Shown here: piece by piece, positions 1-8,934 of the stretch
Layout of the letters: the number at the start of each line of letters is the position of its first letter
Position numbering within the stretch: position 1 is the first letter of the stretch
Source: JANPBY01 sp963851405
GTDB taxonomy: Bacteria; Actinomycetota; Actinomycetes; DATJPE01
DNA length: 64,000 nucleotides
NCBI GenBank assembly: GCA_963851405.1
Contig: CAWKPB010000001.1
Location: 124,001-188,000 of the forward strand
Direction: 5' to 3'
Program-made: the position numbers and the translations under genes
Notes under the pieces: generated by a model
Databases searched by the model: none
The model's input: only the letters and a program-made list of their open reading frames with translations
Told to the model about the DNA's origin: nothing

Positions 1-110
1 CGCGAGACGGCCGCCGTACACCCGTACCCAACTGGAAGCGCTCGGATTGGGCCTCGGACGTGCTCCCCGAAGGTGACCCGGCGCTGGATCCGGAAGCGCC
101 GGTCATCTGA
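1..110 (+). CDS. 3' end of an unidentified protein (cut by left edge)
   Basis: One frame is open from the left edge (first full codon at position 3) to a TGA at 108-110 and gives 35 C-terminal residues ending DPEAPVI. The composition (Trp, Asp, Pro, Arg) is protein-like, whereas the other two plus-strand frames give less plausible peptides. Too little is left to name a family. The next 240 bases before the downstream minus-strand gene show no convincing gene. Confidence 0.3.
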   Translation, partial: RDGRRTPVPNWKRSDWASDVLPEGDPALDPEAPVI

Positions 111-354
111 CCTCTCAGCCCAGGTAGTCGAGCAGGAGAAGCACCCGAAGGCTGCATGTTGCGCCTTGCTAGCTCCACACGGCCCACTGCTACGAAAGGT
201 CCGAATGACGGTGCCCGAGGGCCGGTTGCTTCGTCTGGGGTTCACCCTGCAACCACGGCAACAGCAGACACTCGTCGATCGGCAACGATCCTGAGGGCAT
301 CCCGCTGGGCAAGCTGATCATCGACTGGAAATGTGGGCCCTGGCCCGCGGGGGG

Positions 355-950
355 TCAACCAGAGTACGAAAAGCCGCTCTCGAAAGAGCATCGAGACGCA
401 AAGTCCCAGTGGAAGCCGTCGAGCTCGACCTCCAGAACGTCAGAAACCATCTCAGTGCCAGGCTGGTCATGACCAGGTATCCCACACGACACCGGACCGG
501 AGACCTCGGCGGGTTCGACAGAGCGCACCTCGATCACTCGATCGACCCCGATTCGCCAGCGGCGTTTCTCGTGAACTAATTCGATATCCGCCCGATGCTG
601 CCCGAGCACCTCCTGGATGGCATTTCCGTACTGACGCGCCGTGTCGCCGCCGAGCCGGCCGAGAAATATGTCAGTGAGGTCGGCGAACTGCTGGTCCGTG
701 GCTCCGACGTCGACCAGGATCGAAACCCGCCAGGGTGAGCCTGGCTCGTCATCGGAGTAGCGGCCGACAATGACTACTTCCGGCCCTCCAACGGACGCTC
801 GTCGATCTCACCGTCGGTAATCCACCACGAAAGGACGAAGTCGCACTCGCCGTAGGTGGAGCGCCCCCCGGTGCGTTCCCCCTCGCGACGACAAGGACAT
901 ACCGCCTGACAGTTGCAGGCCTCGTAGTAGGAACCCTTCACCTTCCACAT
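355..950 (-). pseudogene. DUF1326 family protein, frameshifted
   Basis: The ATG at 950 follows AGGGAG. The first 58 codons read a DUF1326 N-terminus with the Cys cluster CNCQAVCPC and end at a TAG (774-776). The homology continues without loss in another frame (GGPEVVIVGRYSDDEPGSPW), through SCGIPGHD, to a TGA at 355. Adding one G to the GGG run at 784-786 restores a 198-residue reading frame, about the usual family length. The gene lies 31 bp behind the DUF2182 gene, so the two look like an operon, and the families commonly co-occur. Function is unproven; the Cys motif suggests metal binding. Whether the frameshift is a sequencing artefact or a real mutation cannot be told from the sequence. 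Confidence 0.8.
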
Positions 951-981
951 ACGGCTCCCTCTGGATTCCGCGCGGTTCGAC

Positions 982-1764
982 TCACATCGACATCAGCAAC
1001 ACCGTAATGCCCGAGGCAATCAGGGCACCCCCGACAAGTCGAGGGACGGTGTTCGACTGGGTCACTTTCTCAACCGCGACCAAGACCGAGAGGGCAAGCA
1101 CCCAGAGCAAGTTCATGACTCCAAGCACGAACAGCAGCAGCATGAGAGCCCAGCAACAACCCAGACAGGAACGCCCGTGGGCGAAACCCATGCGTATGGC
1201 CCCAGACCGCCCGTCACGCCACTCGGTGGCAAGGAACCCGAGCGGCGTACGGCAACTGCCGAGCATCGTCATCTTGGCTGGCGTGAACTCATAGACGCCG
1301 GCGACGATCAACACGGCCGAGACCAACCATGGGTCGAGCAAGACACCCATCCCGGTGGTCAAGGCGCGGTCGTGCAGCAGCCACTGCAGCCCGGTCGCAG
1401 CACACGCGAACGCGACCCACACCACCAGGTAGCCAACGGAAAACACCGAGACGAGACTGCGCCGGTCCGGATGGGTGTTTCCCAACGCCCGGTCATAGGC
1501 GGCGAGCATGGGAAGTGATGTGGGCAGCATCATCGCCACCATCATGACTGTCCACATAAACACCATTTGCAGCGCTTGAGTCCTCGACCAGTCAGAACTC
1601 ATGGGCATCGCAAAGGCCGAGCCCATCGTCGTACTGGAAGACGCGAGGAAGAGCAGGTATCCCCAGGCAATGGCCGCCACCAGAGCCACGACAAGAAGCA
1701 GTCCAGCGGGGGCCACCACGACTGAACGTCCTATCCCCTTGAGCCCACCAGAACCAGTGCTCAT
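982..1764 (-). CDS. DUF2182 predicted metal-binding integral membrane protein
   Basis: 260 residues with about seven membrane segments. It carries the family signature MWTVMMVAMMLP (about residues 70-81), a VYEFTPAKMTMLGSCRTP stretch and the C-terminal CLGCCWALM motif, a Cys-rich membrane segment typical of DUF2182, which is annotated as predicted metal-binding. The ATG at 1764 has no strong ribosome site, so the start is moderately sure. It precedes the DUF1326 gene on the same strand by 31 bp. The two proteins, one Cys-rich and soluble and one Cys-rich in the membrane, probably act together, but no activity is known to me. Confidence 0.85.
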   Translation of the reverse strand: MSTGSGGLKGIGRSVVVAPAGLLLVVALVAAIAWGYLLFLASSSTTMGSAFAMPMSSDWSRTQALQMVFMWTVMMVAMMLPTSLPMLAAYDRALGNTHPDRRSLVSVFSVGYLVVWVAFACAATGLQWLLHDRALTTGMGVLLDPWLVSAVLIVAGVYEFTPAKMTMLGSCRTPLGFLATEWRDGRSGAIRMGFAHGRSCLGCCWALMLLLFVLGVMNLLWVLALSVLVAVEKVTQSNTVPRLVGGALIASGITVLLMSM

Positions 1765-1801
1765 GGCGGCTAGTGTGCCCTACTCCAGCAGATCTCCTCT
1801 G

Positions 1802-1999
1802 CTAGCCGGACTCCTCATCCCCGCTTGAAGCGTTTCGCCGCAGCAGGCGTCCGCCGCCGATCAGCAGGGCGATTCCGGCAACGAGGAGGATCCACGACCA
1901 TGCCGAATGACCTTCGGTGGCCACCATCAAGCCGGAGTAGAGGACAATCAACACGAGGCCAGCGACAACCGCTATCACCTGCGCGGTGCTCTCTTTCAT
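1802..1999 (-). CDS. Small two-helix membrane protein
   Basis: About 65 residues starting MKESTAQVIAV, with two hydrophobic helices (about 7-27 and 35-50) and a charged tail LLRRNASSGDEESG. An in-frame GTG nine bases upstream (2008) is an alternative start. It sits 37 bp upstream of the DUF2182 gene on the same strand and may be transcribed with it. I recognise no family; the topology suggests a small inner-membrane protein. The hydrophobic pattern and codon use support a real gene. Confidence 0.6.
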   Translation of the reverse strand: MKESTAQVIAVVAGLVLIVLYSGLMVATEGHSAWSWILLVAGIALLIGGGRLLRRNASSGDEESG

Positions 2000-2076
2000 G
2001 GCCCTCACGCTTGCGCCGGCAAGGCTCTATCTCTAGTGCCGAAGGTCCCGCGATAGCGCGCCACCCGCGACGCTCC

Positions 2077-3575
2077 CTAGGTGGTCCGGATCGGCTGGCG
2101 GATTGGCTTGCCCGGGTACACCTTCAGCACCTGCGAGTCCTCGACGACGACGGTCCCGTTCACGATCACGTAGGGGATCCCGGTCGCCGGCAGCCCAGCC
2201 TGCTGCATGGTGGCGTTGTCGGTGACCGTGTCCGGATCGAACACGACCAGGTCGGCGTCGGCGCCGACCTGCACCCGGCCCTTGGCCGCCATCTGCGGCA
2301 CACCGTTGCGCTCGAGGAACGACGCCACCTTGTAGGACATCTTGGAGATGGCGTCGCTGAGCCCCAGGTTGGGGTGCTCGCGTGCCCAGCGCAACACCCT
2401 GGCGGCAGATCCGGCCGTTCGCGGATGGCCTTGGACCGCCTCGTAGGGCGTATCCCAGTCGCGGGCCATCGCGCCCGTCTCGGTCACGTTGAGCGGGAAG
2501 GCATCGCTGCCGACCACGCTTGAGGGGTGCAGGAGTCCGGCGGTCATGTCGTCTTCGGTCGCGGCGTAGAACATGATCGACGTCTTCGGGTCGGTCTGCA
2601 TGAGCTCGTCGTAGCGGTCCTTGGTCAACGGCTTCAAGGTGGCGGTCTCGATGATGTCGCTGTAGTCGCGGCCCATGTTTGGCCCGTAGTTGTCGGGCTT
2701 GAGGTAGTCCGCCCCCACGATCGACGCCCCGTAGTTGTAGGGGTAGATCTCGCCGACCACCGACACTCCGCGAGCGTTCGCCTCATCGAACATCACCAAG
2801 GCTCTCACCGTGTCGGCGAGGGCCTGCTGGTGCATGTGGTGGAAGTAGACACCGCCACCAAAGGCGGCGGCGTTGGCGATCATCTCCTCGAACCCCAACA
2901 TCCCGGTGACCGGAGCCCGCTGGCTGGAGAACCTGCCGTGCACGTATGTGGCCCGGCCATACTTGCCCGCCAACTGCTGCCAGGCCGACGTCTCGGCCGG
3001 CGTGACCCCCCCGGTCATGTACCCGACCGCGACACCCACGCCCAGAGCGCCCTGCTGCAGGCCCTCGTCGATGATCTGCACGATTTGACCGATTTGATCC
3101 TCGTCGGGCATCACGGTGGACCACTGCATGTCCACCAGCACGTGCTCGTCCTTGGCGAACACGTCAGTGGTGATGACCCCGGTGACCGACTCGTAGTCCG
3201 GGTTGAACACCTTCTCCCGCGCCGCGATCGTGTTCACCGTGGCCCCGTAGTTGGCCTGCGAATTGCCCGCCAGGCGGTCGTAGAACAGGTCCACCGGGTA
3301 GGCACCCGCCTCAAGATCCAGCTGCGTGGTCACCCCACCGCGAAGCATGATCTTCTGGCTCAACGGAACATCGACGGTGTGCACGTGACAGTCGATGAAC
3401 CCCGGGGCGACCACGTGCCCCCGAGCATCGATGGTCGTCCGGCCCTGCAGGGGTCCGCGCTCACCGCGGCAATCGACCCACCCCGGATACCGACGTTGCG
3501 CACCGCATCCAGCCCTGACTCGGGATCGATCACACGGCCACCCGAGATCACAAGGTCATAGACGTTGGCATTCAC
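2077..3575 (-). pseudogene. Amidohydrolase, N-acyl-D-amino-acid deacylase-like, frameshifted
   Basis: A GTG at 3575 follows AAAGGAG and opens NANVYDLVISGGRVIDPESG, the beta-sandwich start of the amidohydrolase superfamily. After about 41 codons the frame is lost. The downstream frame reads GRTTIDARGHVVAPGFIDCHVH (HxH metal motif), then VHGRF, FHHMH, the VGSDAFP Asp and the typical C-terminus ADLVVFDPDTV. One extra G in the four-G run at 3450-3453 gives a continuous protein of about 499 residues, normal for the N-acyl-D-amino-acid deacylase/D-glutamate deacylase group. Expected role: zinc hydrolase cleaving N-acyl-D-amino acids in the cytoplasm. Substrate is inferred from C-terminal similarity only. 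The split may be an assembly error. Confidence 0.8.
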
Positions 3576-3866
3576 GAAGGCGCTCCTTTGGCTTCCGCGT
3601 ATCGGCACCGCGAAGAGGTAATGAACGCTAACAGCGGTAGACGAATGCCGCTTTCTAGAACTGGCGACCGGGCCCCTCACTCCGCTGACCAGTCTCGCGC
3701 GCCGACCCGCCGGTCTGCCATCCCGGGGTCGAGCCTGGCCAACTTGGCGCAGGCCCCCCACCGATCGCGCCTGTGACTAGATGACCGCACGACCTCACTT
3801 CACCGGCAGAGCACAACACAGGGAGGCCGGGTGTCCGTGTTCGTGCTAGGTCTTTGTCGAGTGCGG

Positions 3867-5055
3867 TCACGCCAGTGGAGAACTTGGACCGGGGACTGTC
3901 CCCGGGCCAGGATCGTCGTCGTACTTGGAGACGTACACCAGCGGATAGCTCACGCCATAGTGCTTGATGAACGAGGTGATCCAGGCCGCAACTGGCAGTG
4001 CCATGAAGGCGCCCATCGGGCCCGCGATTGCCCCGCCAGCCAGTGCGGCACCAAAGGCGACACCACCGTTGATCTCCATCGTCCTGGCACTGATCTTCGG
4101 ACTCAGGAAGTAGTTCTCCACCTGCTGGTAGATGATCGTCCAAACGATCAGTGCCATCGCTGGCCAGAAGCCAAGCAGGCCCAGCGTGATGATCACCGGC
4201 ACCGCGGCGCCAATATAGGTGCCGACCGCGGGAATGAATTCGGCGACGAAACCTTCAAACACAGAAAGGGGCAGCGCAATAAGCCACGGCATCCCGACTA
4301 GAAGCATCACGGCAAAGAACAACGATCCGTTGATCAGCATGAGGAGCAGTCGGGAATAGAAGTAGCCGCCGGTCTCAGCTACGGCTGTGTCCCATGCCCA
4401 CCCCATACGTTCCTGGCGCTCAGGCGTTAGCCGACGCAGCATTGTGGACCGAATCCTGGGAGCATCAGCGGCGAAGTAGAACGTCAAACATCGCGATCGT
4501 GAAGAACTGAAACACCAGGCCGACTACTCCACCGGCAAGCCCAAGGATGGACTTCCACGAGGTTTGCGCCCAAGTCGCCAACGCGTCACCGAGTTCAGCG
4601 GCGACATCGTTGTGCTGGCCGTCACCGATCTGGATACTGAAAGTCGACTCGATGCCAGTCAGCCACGTAGGAAGCTGTTCGGTAAGTCGCTCCGACACCG
4701 TCACGAGAGCGGGGATCAGAACGAAAATCATGGTGACGACGAACAGCGCGAGACCAGCAAAGATCGCACCCGTCGCGATGCCCCGTCGCCAGCCGTAGCG
4801 ACGGTGAAGCCACGTAACAGCTGGGTCCATCGCGATACTGAAGAACAAGGCCATGACCAGCATGCTGACAACACTGCGCGCCCGGACCATCACAATCAGC
4901 AGCACGCTTACGATCAGGACCACGCTGACCACGCGCCAAGTCGCTCGCCGAATCATGGGCATGACCCACTCCGGCGCGCCAGCCATCGGGTCTACGGCCG
5001 CGTCCGCTGTGTCTTCGGTGGGCCCCCCCGGCGTCACATCGGGTCGGCTCGTCAT
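3867..5055 (-). pseudogene. AI-2E family (UPF0118) transporter, frameshifted
   Basis: The N-terminal half (ATG 5055, MTSRPDVTPGG) has four or five membrane helices and reaches FQFFTIAMF, then leaves frame and stops at 4465. The second half resumes at TFYFAADAPR, continues RMGWAWDTAVAETGGYFYSR, and has the four to five C-terminal helices, ending at 3867. These pieces are contiguous in AI-2E proteins. Total length (1189 nt) is one base over a multiple of three, so a single inserted base near 4478-4484 explains the break; the intact protein would be about 395 residues. Family members are polytopic permeases, variously reported as autoinducer-2 exporters or Na+/H+ antiporters. Substrate unknown here. 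Confidence 0.8.
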
Positions 5056-5169
5056 CGCAATTGCTGTCCAAGCGTCCGGGAATCAGTCACTGAGATTCTA
5101 GAGAGGTGTTAGGGCTGCTGACCGAAGTGACTCAACGAGGATGTTTCGAAGCACAATGGCGAGAGGTGC

Positions 5170-6720
5170 CTAGTCCAGGTAGTCGCGTAGAACCTGGGAG
5201 CGGCTCGGGTGCCGAAGCTTGGACATCGTCTTGGACTCGATCTGGCGGATGCGCTCACGCGTGACGCCGTAGACCTTGCCGATTTCGTCCAGCGTCTTGG
5301 GCTGGCCGTCAGTCAGTCCAAATCGCATAGAGACCACGCCAGCCTCGCGCTCAGACAGCGTGTCAAGAACCTGGTGCAGCTGCTCCTGCAGCAGGGTGAA
5401 CGAGACTGCGTCAGCCGGCACCACGGCTTCGGAGTCCTCGATCAGGTCGCCGAACTCGCTATCGCCCTCTTCGCCGAGTGGCGTGTGCAACGAGATCGGC
5501 TCGCGGCCGTACTTCTGGACCTCGACGACCTTCTCCGGGGTCATGTCGAGCTCCTTGGCGAGTTCCTCAGGAGTCGGCTCGCGGCCCAGGTCTTGCAGCA
5601 TCTGTCGCTGCACGCGGGCGAGCTTGTTGATGACCTCGACCATGTGGACCGGAATGCGGATCGTGCGAGCCTGGTCGGCCATGGCGCGGGTGATCGCCTG
5701 CCGAATCCACCACGTGGCGTACGTGGAGAACTTGTAGCCCTTGGTGTAATCGAATTTCTCTACCGCGCGAATCAGTCCGAGGTTCCCCTCCTGGATCAGG
5801 TCCAGGAAGAGCATCCCGCGCCCGGTGTAGCGCTTGGCGAGAGAGACCACGAGACGAAGGTTGGCTTCGAGCAAGTGGTTCTTCGCTCGCCGCCCGTCCT
5901 CGGCGATCCAGTCCAGTTCCCTACGCAAAGCTGCGTTGTACTTGTCGCCGGAGTTGAGCTTCTCCTCGGCGAACAACCCGGCCTCAATGCGCTTGGCCAG
6001 TTCGACCTCCTGCTCGGCGTTCAGCAGAGGCACCTTGCCGATCTGCTTCAAGTAGTCCTTGACCGGGTCGGCCGTAGCGCCCGCGACAATGACCTGCTGA
6101 ACCGGTTCGTCACCCTCGTCGCGATCCGAGAGCGTGAAGGCGCCTTCCTGCTTGGGGTCGGTTGCTGACGCTGCCTCAGTACTCGACTCGCCCTCACCCT
6201 CGCCGGCGTCAGCCTGCGGCTCGACATCAGCGGTCTTGGCCGATTCGGCGGATGTCTCAGAGCCCTTCTTGGCCTTCTTGGTCGAGCTCTGCGCGGACTT
6301 GGCGGCGGCAGCCTTGGCGGCCTTGGCCGGCGCCTTCGGGGCAGCGCTTGGAGCAGCCTTCGCGGGAGCCTTCTTGGCGGACGGTGTCCCGGCTTTGGCT
6401 GTCTTCGCCGGTGACTTCGCCGCTGTCTTACCGGCCGGTTTGGCCGTCGCCTTCTTGACTACAGGTGTCTTCGCCGCGGCTGTGGCCACCTTGGCGGAAG
6501 CCTTCCTCGCGGGCTTGGAAGCGGCAGTCTTCGCGACAGTCTTAGCCGCGGGCTTCTTCACCGGCGCCTTCTTGGCTGCGGTAGTCGTGCTAGCGCTGAC
6601 CTTGGGAGCAGCCTTCTTGGCCGCCGACTTCTTCACCGCAACCGTAGTGGTGCTCTTGGTGGCCGCTGCCGACGCAGCGAGCGTGGATGACGTGGATGGC
6701 GTACGGCGGACCGGCGACAC
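5170..6720 (-). CDS. sigA: Principal RNA polymerase sigma factor SigA/RpoD (HrdB-like)
   Basis: 516 residues. Residues 1 to about 150 are a Lys/Ala/Pro-rich low-complexity region resembling histone H1 tails, followed by an acidic linker. Then comes sigma region 1.2 (DPVKDYLKQIGKVPLL), region 2 with the core- and -10-binding stretch (GLIRAVEKFDYTKGYKFSTYATWWIRQAI), region 3, and region 4 ending YGVTRERIRQIESKTMSKLRHP. It directs housekeeping transcription. The GTG start at 6720 lies five bases after GAGAGG. Such Lys/Ala-rich extensions are common in actinobacterial principal sigma factors, and the complete region 2.4 and 4.2 sequences mark it as group 1. Confidence 0.97.
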   Translation of the reverse strand: MSPVRRTPSTSSTLAASAAATKSTTTVAVKKSAAKKAAPKVSASTTTAAKKAPVKKPAAKTVAKTAASKPARKASAKVATAAAKTPVVKKATAKPAGKTAAKSPAKTAKAGTPSAKKAPAKAAPSAAPKAPAKAAKAAAAKSAQSSTKKAKKGSETSAESAKTADVEPQADAGEGEGESSTEAASATDPKQEGAFTLSDRDEGDEPVQQVIVAGATADPVKDYLKQIGKVPLLNAEQEVELAKRIEAGLFAEEKLNSGDKYNAALRRELDWIAEDGRRAKNHLLEANLRLVVSLAKRYTGRGMLFLDLIQEGNLGLIRAVEKFDYTKGYKFSTYATWWIRQAITRAMADQARTIRIPVHMVEVINKLARVQRQMLQDLGREPTPEELAKELDMTPEKVVEVQKYGREPISLHTPLGEEGDSEFGDLIEDSEAVVPADAVSFTLLQEQLHQVLDTLSEREAGVVSMRFGLTDGQPKTLDEIGKVYGVTRERIRQIESKTMSKLRHPSRSQVLRDYLD

Positions 6721-6828
6721 AGACGACCTCTCAACGTGCGGTGGACTCGCCCGGCAAGGCCCCCATCTGCTGACGGGCGGAGCGCGGGGCGGAGGGTTCG
6801 GGGTGGCCGCGCGAAGCGACGAGTGACC

Positions 6829-6834
6829 ATTGTA
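6829..6834 (-). promoter_or_regulatory. Candidate -10 element (TACAAT) upstream of sigA
   Basis: In the 210-bp gap between the HhH-GPD gene and sigA the minus strand carries TACAAT, about 110 nt upstream of the sigA GTG. No good -35 hexamer is found 17-18 nt upstream, so this is a suggestion only. The rest of the gap holds GC-rich sequence without an open frame of interest. Confidence 0.3.
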
Positions 6835-6930
6835 ATTCGTCTGAGCGCCCTTCTGCGCCGCCCGGGGGGATCGAGGCGACGAATTCGCCCTCCGCGCCCG
6901 GCGGGAGCCGGGCCTGGCCGCCTCCGGGGA

Positions 6931-7524
6931 CTACGGTCGGTTGGCCGCCCTTGCTGCCGCCTTGGCCTCCTGTTTGAAGGCTCGCACTTCCGACAGCGAT
7001 CGTGGATCGCGGACGTCAGCGACGGAGCGACGTGAGTCTTCCTCGCCGTAGTTCCCCGCAGCATCCCTCCAGCCGGGCAGGTCGACGCCGAGCTGTTTGC
7101 CCAACAGGGCCACGAAGATCTGGGACTTTTGCCGCCCAAAACCGGGTAGGGCTTGGAGCCGACCGAGCAAGTCGTTTCCATCCCTCGCCGCAGTCCACAG
7201 CGTCGACGTCTCGCCGCCGTACTGCTCGACGATGACTCGCGCGACGGACTGCACGCGTTCACCCATGGACCCGGGGTATCGATGGACGGCTGGCGGCCCG
7301 GTCATCAAGGCCCGGAATTCGACCGGGTCGTAGGCCGCCACCCGCCCCGGATCGAGAACGGTGGGCGTGCCCAGGCGGTCGGCGATGAGGTACGGCCCCG
7401 CGAACGCTCGCTCCATCGGGAACTGCTGGTCGAGCAGCATCCCGACGAGCAGCGCGAAGGGGTCGGCGGACAGCAGGGCATCGGCCGCCGGGTCTTGGGC
7501 CAGGTGAAGCTCTGTCCCGGTCAC
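6931..7524 (-). CDS. HhH-GPD family base-excision repair-type protein
   Basis: 197 residues from a GTG at 7524 (TGTELHLAQDPAADALL). The sequence SADPFALLVGMLLDQQFPMERAF followed by the helix-hairpin-helix LPGFGRQKSQIF is typical of an uncharacterised actinobacterial HhH-GPD subfamily. DNA glycosylase activity is implied by the fold, but substrate and activity are not established. The GTG overlaps the stop codon of the universal stress gene as GTGA, indicating translational coupling. It lies upstream of sigA on the same strand, with a 210-bp gap. Confidence 0.85.
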   Translation of the reverse strand: MTGTELHLAQDPAADALLSADPFALLVGMLLDQQFPMERAFAGPYLIADRLGTPTVLDPGRVAAYDPVEFRALMTGPPAVHRYPGSMGERVQSVARVIVEQYGGETSTLWTAARDGNDLLGRLQALPGFGRQKSQIFVALLGKQLGVDLPGWRDAAGNYGEEDSRRSVADVRDPRSLSEVRAFKQEAKAAARAANRP

Positions 7525-7928
7525 GCGTCGGCGGCGGCCTTCACGGCGAGAACAGCGCATTCGGCGTCGAGCAAGATCCGTTGCGCGTTGCTACCCATGA
7601 TCAACTTGCCCACCGGGCTGCGCCGGCGCAGCCCGATCACGATCAATTCGGCACCCTCGGCGGTGGCGACTTCCACCACATCCTCGGACACGTCCAAGCC
7701 GCGCACAAGGCCTCGCACAGCGAACTCGATGCCCACGTCCGCCAACTCGTCGCGGACCCCGTCGAGAAGCTCTTGGACGGCTACCGCCTGCTCGCCGGTC
7801 TGCGGCCCCTCCTTGCTGGAGTTCACCACCACGAGCTTGCTTGAACGCAACTTGGCTTCGTCAACCCCACGGCGCAGCGCCGCTTTGCCTTCGGGTGTGT
7901 CGAGGTAACCGACGACGATCGTCCCCAT
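7521..7928 (-). CDS. Universal stress protein (UspA family)
   Basis: 135 residues, single Usp domain. It starts MGTIVVGYLDTPEGKAALRRG and contains the ATP-binding pattern in GLRRRSPVGKLIMGSNAQR near the C-terminus (G-x2-G-x9-G-S/N type). The start is ATG 7928, preceded by GAGAGGA; the upstream in-frame extension is not protein-like. ATP-binding Usp proteins act as cytoplasmic stress or energy regulators. The gene is coupled to the HhH-GPD gene by a four-base overlap, hinting at a stress/repair pair. Confidence 0.88.
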   Translation of the reverse strand: MGTIVVGYLDTPEGKAALRRGVDEAKLRSSKLVVVNSSKEGPQTGEQAVAVQELLDGVRDELADVGIEFAVRGLVRGLDVSEDVVEVATAEGAELIVIGLRRRSPVGKLIMGSNAQRILLDAECAVLAVKAAADA

Positions 7929-8064
7929 CCCACGTCCTCTCATCGACCGGTCCGCCCTTGCCGACGGCCCGGCGGCTGCGTGCGCCAAGACTGACGCTAC
8001 CGGACTGCAGTCGATCAACTCAGGCGTTCGCGCGAGCCCGCGACCGAGCACCCTGAGCGGAAGG

Positions 8065-8934
8065 TCAAGGCAGAATCCCCCGTTGAGACACGAGCTCAGA
8101 CCAAGCCGTGCGGATCGTCACGGGCATCACCGGACTGACCTGGGTGACGGGCGGTCCGGAGAGCGGGAACGGCCCGAGACCATCGACGCTGAAATCCCCG
8201 TCCCAGGTCGTCGTGAGCCTCACGTCTCGCGGTTCAGCCGTGACGTAAGTGTGAGTGACATCCATATTGGGGAAGGCGCCACCGGGGCGGTCGAACAGTT
8301 CGCGTGGTCCGTCGCCGAAATCCCAGGCCCACTGCGCCTCCGCAGTCACCACCACGGACATACCGGCCAAATCAAAGGTGTCGCGACCGATCGTGCCGGG
8401 CTGACCTGCGGCAAACACGACGGGCACGTTGACCAATCCGCCGGCCGCCGGTTGGAACGTTGGCTGCTGCACAGGCAGGAGATCGAGGAAACGTGCTCTC
8501 ACCCGCGGGATCAACTCGTCGACGGTCCGCGGAGCACCTGGCGCTATGCACGTGGCGCCCACCCAGACGAAGGCGGTCTCTCCTGGGCGCCGGCGCAAGA
8601 TGTCGTATCGAAGGGCTGGCGAAGGGCACAGCGTCACGGCGCGGCGACAGCCATTGTCGATCTGCTCGTCGTTGCCGAAGCAGCTCGGGGTGAGGGCCCA
8701 CTGGCACCCCACACACTGGATGGCCTCACTTCGGACCTGTGGATCACCTTCGAAGCCCGCCGCGGGGATCAGGATCCGGCCCACGATCCCGTCAAGGTCA
8801 TCGTTGCCAAAGGCATCACAGGTGACGCCCCCCTCACACACGTCGGCGACTGCGTTGACCGCAGCGCCCACGACCTGGATGGGAATCAGTAGCGCCATGA
8901 CGACACTGACCCCGATCCACCTCCCGGCGCTCAT
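8065..8934 (-). CDS. Exported protein with C-terminal PKD-like domain
   Basis: 289 residues from ATG 8934 (MSAGRWIGVSVVMALL, a signal peptide cleaved near AVNA). The middle region holds several Cys (VCEGGVTC, QCVGCQW, PSCF) likely paired outside the cell. The C-terminal part has WAWDFGDG followed by VTHTYVTAEP, the hallmark of a PKD beta-sandwich. The start overlaps the upstream lipoprotein stop as ATGA, so both are translated together, and both are exported. Similar pairs occur in other actinobacteria, but I know no function; a cell-envelope role is inferred. Confidence 0.75.
   Translation of the reverse strand: MSAGRWIGVSVVMALLIPIQVVGAAVNAVADVCEGGVTCDAFGNDDLDGIVGRILIPAAGFEGDPQVRSEAIQCVGCQWALTPSCFGNDEQIDNGCRRAVTLCPSPALRYDILRRRPGETAFVWVGATCIAPGAPRTVDELIPRVRARFLDLLPVQQPTFQPAAGGLVNVPVVFAAGQPGTIGRDTFDLAGMSVVVTAEAQWAWDFGDGPRELFDRPGGAFPNMDVTHTYVTAEPRDVRLTTTWDGDFSVDGLGPFPLSGPPVTQVSPVMPVTIRTAWSELVSQRGILP

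Noticed and set aside
2527..3561. 344-codon plus-strand open frame
   Set aside because: It runs antisense through the amidohydrolase, is rich in His/Val/Gly/Arg shadow composition and matches no family.
5209..6168. 319-codon plus-strand frame
   Set aside because: Antisense to the sigA catalytic regions, no recognisable domain.
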